Of a stretch of 64,000 nt of DNA, positions 49,720-61,321 are shown piece after piece (position 1 is the first letter of the stretch; each line of letters starts with the position of its first letter). Made by a program: the position numbers and the translations under genes. Under the pieces are notes generated by a model, which saw only the letters and a program-made list of their open reading frames with translations, ran no database searches and had not been told where the DNA came from. The stretch lies in the NCBI GenBank assembly GCA_034008185.1, contig CM067081.1:104975265-105039264 (forward strand), written 5' to 3'. Source of the DNA: Gorsachius magnificus (Eukaryota > Chordata > Aves > Pelecaniformes > Ardeidae).

Positions 49720-52654
49720 TTGGTCTCGCTGAGCCTTCCTGGTTGCAGATATAAGTGGGATTAGTGCCTCCTCAAATAAGCAGTCAGCTGTGATTTTTAA
49801 GGGAAAATAAATCTTCATTGAACAGAGGTCTGGATGATGATAGTGTTTCATCCTCTTCCTCCATCTAGAAGTATCATTTTTCTCTAGAAATACCCATGGT
49901 AGCAATGAAATATACCCAGAAGTTAACAGGCATCTGAAAAAGCATTGCCTACGAAAATATCTGAACTTTGTTTATGGTAAAGCTTTCAAAGCCATTTCAG
50001 AGCGCTAAGTAAAGAAGAGACCAAACATTTTGGCTCTTCTTCCTATGCAATGCTAAATTATATCTAGTCTTATTCTGTGATATAAAAGGATCTGCTTGAC
50101 AAATGTCATTACAAATGTGACTAGTCATAAGTTAAGCAGTGAAAGAGCTATGTACCTTAAGAAAAATTTGAATTTCTGAGATCTGCATGGCTGAGATCTA
50201 CCAGTCTCGGGATTTCTTCCTCCTCCCCCTGCTTTTTGTAATGGGTAAAATTCCTCATTCACAAGAACTATGTGTGGCTGTGAAAGAACACAGCTTTAAT
50301 TTAAAACCATCAAGTTTTATGTCTCTAAAATACCTAACTGTGAGCAGGGAAGGAATAATAAAAATAAAGAGGTTATACCTGGCTCTCTTCCTGCCAAATG
50401 TCCCTGAAGACATGTCTTTGGTTCCAAGGTTTGATTTACATTTCTCAGTTCAGTCTTTTGCCTTGCTGCAAGCTCCTCATGCTCTTTTCTGCTTCCCAGG
50501 GAATTTCTCACTGTCTCTGAGGCACAGGTGGGTGCCTCCTCCTCCTTTCAATAGTCAGCATGTGAGCCACAGAATTTGAGAGCTTTATTCAAATTCTTGT
50601 AACCTTGAGTTCAGCCTTTCACCCCTAAAGCATCTTTTTCCAGCCATGCTTATTTCCCCAGATAAGGCACATTCTTTTCCCATTTTTTTTCTAGAGATCC
50701 TACCTCATCTGCTCTATCCTCTTTTAAAGAAGCACTAAATATAATCTGAGAACAGATGAAGAAAAGAGATAATTTTTCATGAAAAAAAACACTTTGTCAA
50801 AACAGAAGGGTGACAAGTCTATTTTTTGCAGGTCAAATTTTTCAAACAATTAAGTTAAGAGAAGAAAAACTTTCTAAAAACTGTGATCCTATTAAACCTT
50901 TCTTAAATATTCCAGTTGAAGCAGTTTTGAACTGATGATCCATCCAATGGGACCATGATAATTTTTTCTTATTGTACCCTAAAAATACATATTCCTGATC
51001 TGAGACATCGGAGTGATGTCAAAGGGTCAGCCACAAAGGAAACATTGCAGTCATTATGTGGTCATTCTGAAGACAGGAGTTTACAGAAACTTTTGGTATA
51101 TCTTGGACAGTAGGAACTGCTATCCCGAGGGGAAAAAAAGATTGTATAGGTGGCGTGGACATGGTAAAAATGGCCAGTGAGGCCAGGCTTTTGCTGAGCA
51201 CGGAGTCAGACCTTGTGTGCAATCTTTTAGTGTCACCATGTGCTGTTCTGATGACAGTCCCAAAGCTGACTTTTGCAGAGGAAAAAAAATGTGCAGACAA
51301 CAGTAGTTGAAAAGGCCACTGACATAAAATATGGTTTTATTGAGGGTATATTAGCCAATCCAGTAACTGTTGGAATGTTTAATGTAGAAATCGGTCCTGA
51401 GTATTAGTGCAGTCTTACAGTTACAGAACCTCCTCCTGCTACTGCTCCTGCATTCAGTTTGCAGAGACAGTGGATTTTGTTTTCACCTATAAGGAAAGCT
51501 TGATTTAGGTTTGCGGAATATTGGATATATGTCATTGGCAAATACTTTTCCCTTCCTTGTGGTTGCTTCTCTGTTTAGTACTCTCCTTATGGAATTATCT
51601 TACTTTTTATGACTTTTATTACTGTAATCATAAAATAAACTGGTTTATTTTGGCTCCTGTAATTTTTCTGTTTTTCCATTGTGGTTATAAATAATCCAGT
51701 GAGTATTTGCTTATATTAATGTTACACATTTTGTGCACCTTGATAAAATCCTGAAGAAATTAACTTGTTAGTTTATATCTCTTGGCATTTTCAAAGTAAC
51801 ACAACTCTAGACAACTATAGACAGTTATTTCATAACTGTGATTGATCGTTTTAGTACTTTCCTTTTTTCTCTAGGTGAGGAATGTGGTTTTGTTTTCTAG
51901 GTGAGTATGTTTCTTAGTTCAGAAACATTTATTTTTTAACCAATTTATTTTTAAACAGGCTGTCTGTTCTTGATACTCCTTGTATGCTCTTTGTTGAACA
52001 CATTTTTAAGAGTTTAAGGAAAATCTTTTTTTGCTATACATTTTTTGGTACAGACTGGCAGATCCCTGGGGCTACCAGGCTCCAGTATTTGCACACACTG
52101 AGTAGCCTCAAAAATAATATTTGTGAAGGGAATTCTGTAAGTGACACTATGTGTTTTATAACGCAACTAAGAGGCCAAAGTAATGAGTATCTTGCAATTA
52201 TTCCTAAAAGTATTCTGGTGCATGGGGGAAGGGGAGAGAGGGAGAGATGGAAACAGAGGGGGCTGGGAGGAATGGCATAGGTGTCTGTCTTTATATAAAA
52301 CATCAGGTTTGTCCCCTTTCCTGTTCCTTTTGGAGTTTCATCCTTTTCAATAACTTTTAAGAATATTGGCTTCTAAAAAAAATATCCTTTGTGTTAATAT
52401 GTGGCGAATTTAGGTCACTGAGCATTGCTCATTTTTGTCTAGCCCTTGAATTAGATGAGGTTTCTAATAGCCACTATGGCTAATGAAAGTTGTCTCTGTT
52501 TTCATACCAACTTCCAGACAAAGAAATGCCAGGAAAAACCTGCACAACAGTTGGTTGTTGATAGTTGCCAAACCTAGAAGGAAAACATGTTGCTATCTGA
52601 TAGCAAGAGTGCTATTCTACTGAGAAATTAAATTACCAGGCAAATAAAAGGTTG

Positions 52655-52656
<2 letters not shown>

Positions 52657-52684
<28 letters not shown>
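52657..52684. repeat. (TGAT)7 microsatellite
   Basis: Seven perfect TGAT units, likely polymorphic in length. Confidence 0.95.
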
Positions 52685-52685
<1 letters not shown>

Positions 52686-53252
52686 TGGAATAGATTCTTC
52701 TATCCAGAAAACAGATGTGGTAGAAGTCTTCATGTTCATCATTTTGTTCTCAGATGTTCAAGTAGGCGAATGCGTCTAACAAAATTCTTATATGTTTGAC
52801 TGAAACTGGGCAGGACCTGTCTTTCAGCAGACAGGTACAGGGAGACAATATTGATATAAAGGAATACAGATCTGCAACCAGGCAGGTGGCCTAGAAGCAG
52901 TCATGTTAGGACAATATTTTTTCAGATTGATAATGTCTGGAAGGATTATAACTGCTTGTTCTTCCTTTTTTTAACCAGCTATGAAGACCAAAGAGCTGTA
53001 AGTACACTAAGGAACAATCCTCTAGAAAGTCTCTGTGTATATATGTACAGGGTCACCTGTAGTCATGAAGTCATGCTGTAAGTCATAGAGTAGAGTTGGG
53101 AAACACTTGTGTAGATCACTGAATGGCAACTGCTATTCAGAGCAGATTCTCTATCAGGCCAGATGTCCCTGTGTTGAGTGGGAAAGGCGCCATGTTAACA
53201 TCAGAGCCTCCTCTCTCACAGCGCCTTGTGCACAACTTGCACTGCATCTATG

Positions 53253-53676
53253 ATTGGGGGACTGGAGTATCTCCCCTACGAGGAAAGGCTGAGAGAGTTG
53301 GGCTTGTTTAGCCTGAAGAAGAGAAGACTGAGAGGGGACCTCATCAACACATACAAATATCTCAAGGGTGGATGTCACAAGGACTGAGCCAGACTCTTCT
53401 CAGTGGTTCCCAGCGACAGGACAAGGGGCAATGGGCACAAACTGAAACATAAGAGGTTTCATTTGAATATGAGGAAGAACTTCTTTACTCTGAGGGTGAC
53501 AGAGCACTGGAACAGGCTTCCCAGGGGGGTTGTGCAGTGTCCTTTGGAGATATTCAAAGCCCTCCTGGATAATATCCTGTGCAACCTGGTCTGGGTGAAC
53601 CTGCTTTAGCAGGGGGGTTGGACTGGATGATCTCCCAAGGTCCCTTCCAACCCTTGCCGTTCTGTGATTTTGTAAT
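53253..53676 (+). mobile_element. CR1 LINE 3' fragment, 5'-truncated
   Basis: It starts at the [14 protein letters not shown] block and runs to the 3' end, with UTR foldback GGTTGGACTGGATGATCTCCCAAGG ... TTCCAACCC. The terminal repeats are of TTCTGTGAT type (53660-53676), not TTCTATGAT. It is nearly identical by eye to 59095-59503 over its length, apart from a short indel region near 53540-53580. Confidence 0.93.
53262..53607 (+). pseudogene. CR1 ORF2 C-terminal remnant with internal TGA
   Basis: The frame shows [20 protein letters not shown] and [10 protein letters not shown], then TGA at 53385-53387. The same frame resumes with [39 protein letters not shown] and [13 protein letters not shown] to a stop at about 53607. 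A few codons are lost around CPLEIF relative to the copy at 59 kb (CPSLEIF). The C-terminus is present but the whole RT domain is absent. Confidence 0.88.
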
Positions 53677-56600
53677 GTAGATTACATAAACAAAATCAAA
53701 AGCGTAAAAATCAATATCATTCCAACAATAATAAACAACCTTCCAAAGACCCTCACAGTGTACCCTGCACCCAGATGGCTGTGTGCCAGAAGTCTTCTAT
53801 AACATTGTTGAAAGTAAAAATGTTTATTTGCTAAAGTAGTTGCACCTGCCAATAGAAGCTGATGTGCTGCAATTCTGATATTAAATATGGTAGCTTGTTC
53901 CTGCATAAATGATAGTGTTCATAAGTAATGGGAAAAGTACAAAAAGTAAAGTCAAATCCTGAAAAGTAGGAAACATAGAAACTGAAGTTACCTACAATAA
54001 ACCCAGTTTCTACTTTTTATTCATGTCCACTAGGAGATCTATTTTCCTCTTTTCCTCTCACAAGATTTCTGCATAATTCTGTACATGGACTGGACAGATT
54101 GGGATAGCTCTACTTGATTTAATTAGCAGCTGTTCAATAATTTTTCCTTGCTACTCATTGTGTGGCATTTTACTGCATGCTAGTCAACCCACATCTGAAA
54201 ACAATGTTCATTTTCTCTTGAGATTTATTATGGGATATGTCAACGAAGAACAAACACTTCACAAATATTTCATTTTCACAGTGGAGTATTATAGTCATTC
54301 CCACAGGGCAAGTTGCAATCTACACTGCAGACATGAAGGTTGACCAGCCATTAATTTTAAGTGCCAAATTTAAGAGAGGTGGGACATGGATTTTTTTCAG
54401 GTAACAGTATTATGAGAGACATGAAACATTCAAAGTGCAATCTCTATCATGTTCAGTTGTCATTGTGAGGATCCTTTTGGTTTTTTGTGGGTCGCATCCA
54501 GGAGTGTAAATCTAGACAACCAGAAAATGAAGAACAGTCCATTAGTAGCTGACCTAGGAAGTTCAGCTTCAGGGAGTTGTCCAGTTGACCACACTGAACG
54601 TCTGGAGCATGCTATTGTCTCATCCCTTTCCCCAAGGCAGGATTCAGTTGCAGAAGTCATGAGACTAGAACTTGGAGAAAATTTTGAAATCAAAAGGATT
54701 CTTAAGATTATATCTTTTTTCTCCAAGGTCTTTGCTCAGAATGTGGAGATAAACAGAATAATGTTTCAACATTTAACATGTATTGTTTGATGTGTTTGGA
54801 TTTAAGCATTTAATTTTTTTTCTTCATTAATTATTTTTGTAGTGAAGGGCTTCTAAACATATCTTTCATCCTCTTTGAATAATATCTAACTGAATAAAAA
54901 GGGCAAAAGAGTTGTAATTGGAATTTTTTTTTAATGAAGAAAGTTGTGAATGTATTTGAAATCAGAACTGGAAAAAGTCAAGAAAACTATCAGGTTTCGA
55001 GGAAATTGAACTTTTCTTTACTAATCTTGGAGTTTATAACCATTTTTCCTGAGATTCTGCCTCATTCTCCTTTTCATCTCTGTAGGTAACACTGTCTTCA
55101 TGTCATGACTCTCATTCTTTCCCAGAGCAGGTCCTTTTTTTTTTTTCAAAATGACACAGCAGTTTTATAAACTGTACACTAAAATCTGAGCACAAAGAAC
55201 TAAATTAAGATTACGTGGGAAATGATAATTGCACTATTTCCCAGCTTTCATCTGCATGCCTTGTCAGATTTAATTTTACCCTCTGTGTGTGTGTGTGTGT
55301 GTGCATGAGGGAGAGAGAGCGTGCCACAAAGAAAGCAAGTGAGGCCTTCAAGAAACAATGTGGAACAGCCTAGTGGTTCTAGTCCATGGGCATCTTAGTG
55401 ACATGAAAAAAAAATCAGCGTTGTGGAACTCTTAGATCCAGAGCACAAAGCTCTACTGCTCATTCTAGAAGAGGAACAGGGAGCCTAGCAGCAATGAGCT
55501 GCCCTGCTGTACAGAGACTAGGACTAGCGGGGGATACTTTCCCGGTTGAGTTGGCAGTGGTTGTTATGCAGAGATGAATCACAAGACTGGATAAAGTTTA
55601 GTCTCTCTTGCAAGCTCTGGGAAGGAAATGTGATATGGAAGTTTATGACTTACTGGTACCACACCTGATCTATGTTGCGTTGTCTCCAATAGATCTTTCT
55701 CTTTTTTCCTGACTCAGTTGCCTGCTGCCCTGGCTTTTTCTCCATTCGTCTCACTCCTTCAACTTCATTTTCTCCTTCTTGTCTCAGTCCGTTTGCATAG
55801 CTAGTGCCAGTTATTCCTGACTCATAATCCAATTTTTTAATCTATCTTATTGGTATGTGGTCACCCTTCCAGCCACATGTGCATTCTCCATTCCCACTGG
55901 CTCTAACTGTTAGTTTCCCTCCTAGTCCCCTTGTTTAATATTCGTGTCCCACCCTTGTCCTGCTACAGTTCACAACAACCCTGAGATCTTCAGTTTTCTC
56001 CAGTTCTGGGCCTTTCATGGGCAGTACAAATGGGATGTTCACAGAGTCTGAAGTGCTGATCCTCTTTTGCTGGGAGGGAAACTCTCTTTCACATGCACAA
56101 ATCTGTGGTTGGTCATATTGAGTTGTGTTTGTAAGTCTTTAAACTTGGTTAAATTTGGCTGCATCTTACTGGGAATGACTAAGTCAGACACATCTGGACT
56201 TCAGTGGTATTCTTGTGAAATTGCTTTTCAACAGTAGCTTGCATCAAGTTTTTTCAGCTGTTTTGTTTTCTTATTTTTCCTTTTTTCAATCAGCATTATT
56301 ATTATTACTCTGATTAATGTGGGTAAAACAACACATTTTCTCTTGTCTTGTTCTCAAAAATGTCTCATGTTTCTCAGCTGAAATGTAAAATAATAAAACG
56401 ACCTGAGAGTAGTATGAAAAATATCAGTGTACATCTTACAGATTGGTTAAGTTTAAGCATCTGAAAATGGGCTTTTCTAACAGAAGTGTCAGGCAATCTT
56501 GGTAAGCCATCACAAGTCACCATGTCATGCATTAGCAGAATTCATTCTAGATTATTCCACTGTATCCAGAAGAATAAAGCAAAACATAAAAGCCCTTATG

Positions 56601-57931
56601 TGCAAAGTTTCAAATCCTACAATCTGAACATGTGGCAATTTCAAAAACAGAATGAGATGTAATTAGTTTTTATGTGCCTATAACACCCACTTTTAGTGAT
56701 TTATTATATTTTTATTACTTTTATGATGCAGTACCTTTGGTAAGTGCAGGGCATTAGTATGTAAATAACTAATGTACAGTAGCATGCTGGAAAGCGTCAA
56801 ACAGTTGGGAAAGTTTTCTTCTTCCTCCTCTGCCCCTCTTTTTGTATTTGCTTTGGACTGGTTTCAAGGAATTTAGAATCCGTTTAAACTTTTGAGGGTT
56901 TAACCCATTTATGAACTTTGGAAACATATCTCCACAAATTCCACTTGGCTGTCATGTTTCCCAAGAATGCTAGACTTTTGTGAGTTTCTGACAAATACTT
57001 TCTTACAGCAATAAACTTGCAGGCTGTTAATCTGGGAACACAGCAAAAAGGAAAATAAGATTTGATAGCTTTTAGTTTCCAAAACTCTTTAAATGATTTG
57101 AGCTACATACCTCCCTTTTATCTTTCATTTTTATAAAAAGTATGGTTATGTTAAAGACATTTTGAGACTCTGGGATTTTCTTTTAGTGAAAAAGAGACAT
57201 CTTAAAGCTAAAACGCATACCATTTCTTTAAATCACAACTCCCAGTTTTACATATCCTGTTGACTAAAATACTTACTAAAATACCATTATAGTTTTAAAC
57301 ATCTGATGCTGGTCTTCTGACCTCATACACTTTACATGGATACTAAGGCACTGCAAAATTGCGTGGAGGAGTTCTGGTTTTGTTGCAAGCATGTGGCACT
57401 TAAAATTAACTGTTTAACAGAATATTTCTCTTCACATCTACTGTTATGTTCCAGTGTGTCCAAAGTGAATTCATCCTTCCTTTGTGTTCATTGTGATGAA
57501 AGGAAGTCATGGGTATACTTTTTTAACTTCTAGATGAATATTTGAGAATCTAATTTGAGGGTTTCTACAATCAAATATTAAGTCAAGGGCACCTTGCAAA
57601 TTTCGAGCTCTAGTTAGTGTTAAAAATCTCTAAGTGCATCAATTGTTTAGGGGAAATTTATACAGTCTTCAGTGACCAACCCTTCACAACTACTTATTCT
57701 GGAAGGTGTTTTAGTGTGAAGAAAATCCTCCCTTTCAACACTTACCAGAAACATTGGCCCAAGAAGAATCACAAAGGACAACTCTTTCAGATCTCTTCAG
57801 ATGGTTTTTGCTGTCGCAAGGGATCTTCTCCAGCTACTCTGAACTTCAGATTATCCAGATTAGTTTTTGGTGCCAGTCTCTCACACCATTCAATACAAAT
57901 GCTGAACAAAGAAGGACATCAAACTATTTGT
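53677..57931. other. Unique AT-rich DNA, no gene seen
   Basis: About 4.3 kb with a 20-base (TG)n run at 55284-55303. Two overlapping open frames on opposite strands, 54449-54790 (+, 113 codons) and 54460-54726 (-, 88 codons), are more mixed in composition than the usual noise but match nothing I know. A 110-codon frame at 57617-57949 runs into the next CR1 and is not recognised either. Confidence 0.6.
55284..55303. repeat. (TG)10 microsatellite
   Basis: Ten perfect TG units followed by CATGAGGGAGAGAGAG. Likely length-variable. Confidence 0.95.
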
Positions 57932-58375
57932 GTGTCCAGAGGAGAGTAACAGAGACAGTGAAAGGTCTCAAGGGCAAGACTTACGAGAGTGGCTGAGGTC
58001 ACTTGGCTTCTTCAGTTTGGAGAAAAGAAGGCTGAGGGGTGACCTCATCATAGTCTACACCTTCCTCAAGGGGGGCAGCAGAGGGGGGTTGCTGATCTCC
58101 TCTCTGGTGACCAGTGATAGGACACAGGGAAATGGAATGAAGCTGCATCAAGGAAAGTTCAGATAGGACATAAGGAAAAGGTTCTTCACTGAGTGGGTGG
58201 TCGGTCACTGGCACAGGCTTCCCAGGGCAATGGTCATGGCACCAAGACTGTCAGAGTTCAAGGAGCATCTGGACAACCCTCTTAGTCCTATGGTTTAGTT
58301 TTAGGTAGTCTTCTGAGGAGCGGGGAGTTGGACTTGATGATCCTTCCAACTTGAGAAATTCTATGATTCTATGAA
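57932..58375 (+). mobile_element. CR1 LINE 3' fragment, 5'-truncated
   Basis: It begins at the VQRRVTETVKGL block (CR1 usually has VQRRATK) and runs to a 3' UTR with GTTGGACTTGATGATCC ... TTCCAAC. It ends in AATTCTATGATTCTATGA (58357-58375). The UTR is shortened compared with other copies because the usual AAAGGTC inner arm is missing. The wording of the coding blocks differs from the copies at 53 and 59 kb, so this is a different, apparently older subfamily. Confidence 0.92.
57935..58299 (+). pseudogene. CR1 ORF2 C-terminal remnant, frameshifted
   Basis: Codons for VQRRVTETVKGLKGKTYES read in one frame and hit a stop after a single-base loss in the YEERLR block near 57988-57995. The next frame carries [19 protein letters not shown], then RTQGNGMKLHQGKFR, and ends at a TAG (58165-58167 region) that replaces the Leu of the usual RFRLDIR block. 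After it, codons for a VGHWHRLPRAMVMA-like block and the C-terminal segment remain visible to about 58299. It is non-functional. Confidence 0.85.
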
Positions 58376-58869
58376 AGAGTTACAAATCCAGCAAGACCAG
58401 AGTTCACTGTGTGAATATTCTGAATCAGTTGGCCTACATGTTCACATTGGAGAAGTAAAGGGTAAGTTCCCAAGTCCTTTCCCAGGCAGCTAGATAAAAA
58501 AGAACCATGTGTTCAGTGTACTGTGTAGTAAAGCTTAAATTTAGCATGTCCGCTACTCTGCACTTAGACTCATCAGAAAATATTTTGGATGTTTTCTGCC
58601 CTGTAAAAAAAATTAAAACAACATTTTTAGTTTCTGGAAATGAAGAACAGAAAATCATTGACTAAAACTAAAAATATTTGAATATAAGCAGCAAAAGTCT
58701 GGAAGAAGATATCTGGAAGAAGGTATCTAGTAGAGGATTTTTGTTTTCACATTAAAAGCTTAAAATTCTATGTAAAGTGCTTGATTTTTCCAAGAAGATT
58801 TTGTATAGTAAAAAATATAGGTTTGGGTAAAACTTTTGGCAGTCTCCTGAACATGGCAGAAAATCTACC
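58376..58869. other. Unique spacer between two CR1 copies
   Basis: AT-rich, with a local near-duplication TCTGGAAGAAGATATCTGGAAGAAGGTATCT at about 58698-58728 (two tandem TCTGGAAGAAG units). No gene recognised. Confidence 0.6.
58698..58728. repeat. Tandem duplication of a 16-base unit
   Basis: TCTGGAAGAAGATA is followed directly by TCTGGAAGAAGGTA and a third partial TCT. Two near-identical units, probably replication slippage. Confidence 0.7.
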
Positions 58870-59503
58870 ACTCTGGGCAGTGTGCCCTTGTTGCCAAGAA
58901 GGCCAATGGTATTCTGGGGTGCATTAAGAGGAATGTGCCCAGCGGGTCAAGGGAGGTTATCCTCCCCCTCTACTCTGCCCTGATGAGACCCCACCTGGAC
59001 TACTGTGTCCAGTTCTGGGCTCCCCGGTTCAAGAAAGATGAGGAACTCCTAGAAAGAGTCCAGAGGAGAGCAACTAGGAGGATAAAGGGACTGGAGCATC
59101 TCCCCTATGAGGAAAGGCTGAGAGAGTTGGGCTTGTTTAGCCTGAAGAAGAAAAGACTGAGAGGGGACCTCATCAACACATACAAATATCTCAAGGGTGG
59201 ATGTCACAAGGACTGAGCCAGACTCTTCTCAGTGGTTCCCAGCGACAGGACAAGGGGCAATGGGCACAAACTGAAACATAAGAGGTTTCATTTGAATATG
59301 AGGAAGAACTTCTTTACTCTGAGGGTGACAGAGCACTGGAACAGGCTTCCCAGGGGGGTTGTGCAGTGTCCTTCTCTGGAGATATTCAAAGCCCCCTGGA
59401 AACCTGTGCGGCCTGGTCTGGGTGAACCTGCTTTAGCAGGGGGGTTGGACTGGATGATCTCCCAAGGTCCCTTCCAACCCTTGCCATTCTGTGATTCTGT
59501 GAT
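58870..59503 (+). mobile_element. CR1 LINE 3' fragment, 5'-truncated
   Basis: It begins in the block before [10 protein letters not shown] (GCCCTTGTTGCCAAGAAGG) and runs to the 3' UTR foldback. It ends with two TTCTGTGAT octamers at about 59488-59503. It belongs to the same TTCTGTGAT-type subfamily as 53253-53676 and shares nearly all bases with it from about 59095 on, including the internal TGA. It extends about 220 bases further 5' than that copy. Confidence 0.94.
58878..59400 (+). pseudogene. CR1 ORF2 C-terminal remnant with internal TGA
   Basis: A long frame shows [51 protein letters not shown] and [18 protein letters not shown], and stops at TGA 59214-59216. The same frame continues beyond with [39 protein letters not shown] and CPSLEIFKA. 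It is then diverted by a deletion near 59393-59402 into UTR sequence. The RT catalytic motifs lie upstream of the truncation and are absent. Confidence 0.88.
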
Positions 59504-60949
59504 CTAAGGAATAGTTTAGTTTCCTGATTTTCTATGTCTCAATGCAAAGGAAAGATCAACGATCAGCTTGACCGGCTATTAAGAAAACCCAGGGATAGGT
59601 GATGCATATAATAAAATATAGTTTGTGCATTAATTTCTCTATCATAGTCTAAAAATACATTCTCATTTTAGAATCCATTAGAATGAATTATTTTCTTAAT
59701 TTCCTTAATTAACCTCCTCAGCCATTTGACATTAGGTCTTTTTCTCCTTTAAAAGATAATTTTTGAATTATTTTATTGTCTTTACTTGCGTATACTCATT
59801 TTGTAAGAAGTTATCAATAAACCTTTATGTTAACCAGGTTTTATTTACTTAATATCATCTGTTAACCTCAGGCTCAAAGTAGTGTAATAGAGAATTATTA
59901 TTAAAATAACTTTAAACAGGTCTTTGGGAAAAATGCCTTCTTCAGTTTTGTTCCACTGCTAGGATGTATTCTGTGGCTAAAAAAAAATCATTTATGAAAC
60001 TCAAAATTCATTTACCATTGCGCATAGATGGTTACAGGGTAATATCTGCAGAATCTAAACTGAAATAAATTCAATAACTTGCTCCTGCTTGAACAACAAT
60101 AAATTTATTATGGAGTTAGGAAAAAGAAGGCACAGAGAGTTTAGCAAGGATAAGTGGTATGGGGGTGGTGTTTGGGTTTTTCTGGCACCAAACAGCCACC
60201 ATGTACTAAGCCTTATTTTCTTGTCTCAGAAAAGACTTTTTTTTAAAGATTGTCCCAGGACATTTCTACTCTTGGAGATTCAGTTTCCCTGAATCATTGC
60301 CACATTTTAAACATTTTAGACTCTGATTGATGCCATAATTTTTAAAGTTCACCATGTTGCATTTGGACAGTCATAACATTAAGTTTGCATTGATATAACT
60401 CTTTCTATATATGGTTACTCACTGGCCTTTGCATGTTTCACATACTTGTGATTTTGTTTCAATTTTTAATCATTCAGTATGTATACCAGTTGACAATTCA
60501 ACAGGATTCAAATCATCAGCTTCCTCACTAGCTGACCATTTCTTCAGGAATACATTCAAGATAAACATATTAAGAAAGTCAAAGTATTGGCTTTGTGACA
60601 AACAAAACTGGTCAGCCTGACAAGTACTTTTTTTTGTAAAAAGCTCATTATTTGGGGAGACTAAGAAATTACTAGTTCTTTTGGGTCATAAAAGGATTAG
60701 TTCTAGGGGATTGTTGATCAAACATAGTACAGTAGTAGCTGGTTTTGAGGTAGCTTTATTTTTGTATTCTACACTTGTCAAACACTGTTCATTAACGAGT
60801 GATTTTTGCAACTGTTCTGTTAATCATTATTTATATATATTTAAAAATTAAAGATGAAATTATGTGCAAAATGACCCAGAAGCAAGGAAGAGTAAATAGG
60901 GTTACAGCACCCAGCAGTCAAAATTTGACAGTATTAGGCACAGACTTCA
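59504..60949. other. Unique AT-rich DNA, no gene seen
   Basis: About 1.4 kb between the CR1 and the LTR. Only short, unrecognised open frames and small A/T runs. Confidence 0.65.
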
Positions 60950-61084
60950 TGTCATGGTTTAGCCCCAGTCAGCAACTAAGCACCACATGGCTCCTTGTTC
61001 ATCCTCCCCGCCAGGTGGGATGGGGGAAAGAATCAGAAGAGCAAAAGTAAGAAAACTCATGGGTTGAGATAAGAACAGTTCAAT

Positions 61085-61094
61085 TAATAACAAT

Positions 61095-61127
<33 letters not shown>

Positions 61128-61151
61128 AATAATAATAATGATAATAATAAA
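61085..61151. repeat. (CAA)n then (AAT)n microsatellite inside the LTR
   Basis: About eleven CAA/ACA units grade into AAT/AAC units and end with ATAATAATAA. The sister LTR at 29 kb has only a short AATAATGATAA patch at the matching place (about 29308-29318), so this expanded after insertion. It produces Leu or Val/Ile runs in minus-strand frames that are not genes. Confidence 0.95.
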
Positions 61152-61297
61152 ATTTTTAATGAAAAGGAAAACAACAAGGGATAAAGAGAGAGAGACAAAA
61201 CCCAGGAAAAACAAGTGATGCAATGGCTTACCACCCACTGACCAATGTCCAGCCAGTCCCTGAGCAGTGATCACTTCCCCCTAGCCAACTGTCCCCA

Positions 61298-61306
61298 GTT
61301 TATATA
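61298..61306 (-). promoter_or_regulatory. LTR TATA box
   Basis: The minus strand reads TATATAAAC (plus GTTTATATA, 61298-61306). It lies between the CRE-like motif (upstream on the minus strand) and the CAGTTGGCTAGG block where transcription would start. It would direct transcription to the left. Activity is not known. Confidence 0.55.
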
Positions 61307-61313
61307 CTGAGCA

Positions 61314-61321
61314 TGATGTCA
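61314..61321 (-). promoter_or_regulatory. CRE/ATF-like motif TGACATCA in LTR
   Basis: The minus strand reads TGACATCA, 7 bases upstream of the TATA box in minus-strand terms. The same 8-mer is kept in the other LTR at 29443-29450. Confidence 0.42.

Larger units (their letters stand above)
42807..53252. other. Long repeat-poor AT-rich stretch, no gene seen
   Basis: About 10.4 kb with no recognisable transposon, only short tracts: (GTTTT)4 at 43560-43580, T21 at 45267-45287, T18 at 46385-46402, T20 at 48060-48079, A16 at 49704-49719 and (TGAT)7 at 52657-52684. Open frames of 107 codons (46149-46472 +) and 130 codons (50187-50579 +) are unrecognised, and the first includes a poly-T-encoded Phe run. 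A pair of identical 11-mers near 45.75-45.82 kb is listed separately. Confidence 0.6.

Noticed and set aside
50187..50579. 130-codon plus-strand open frame
   Set aside because: Hydrophobic and Ser-rich with no recognisable domain. It lies in unique AT-rich DNA without a promoter or splice evidence, and the length is within chance for a 64 kb window.
54449..54790. 113-codon plus-strand frame overlapping an 88-codon minus-strand frame
   Set aside because: The composition is more mixed than typical noise, but no motif, homology, splice context or start context supports either strand as a gene.
57617..57949. 110-codon plus-strand open frame just before the CR1 at 57.9 kb
   Set aside because: It runs into the CR1 in the wrong frame and shows no known motif. 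Treated as chance.
60959..61274. Minus-strand frames with long Leu or Val/Ile runs that look like membrane segments
   Set aside because: They are translations of the (CAA)n/(AAT)n microsatellite inside the LTR.
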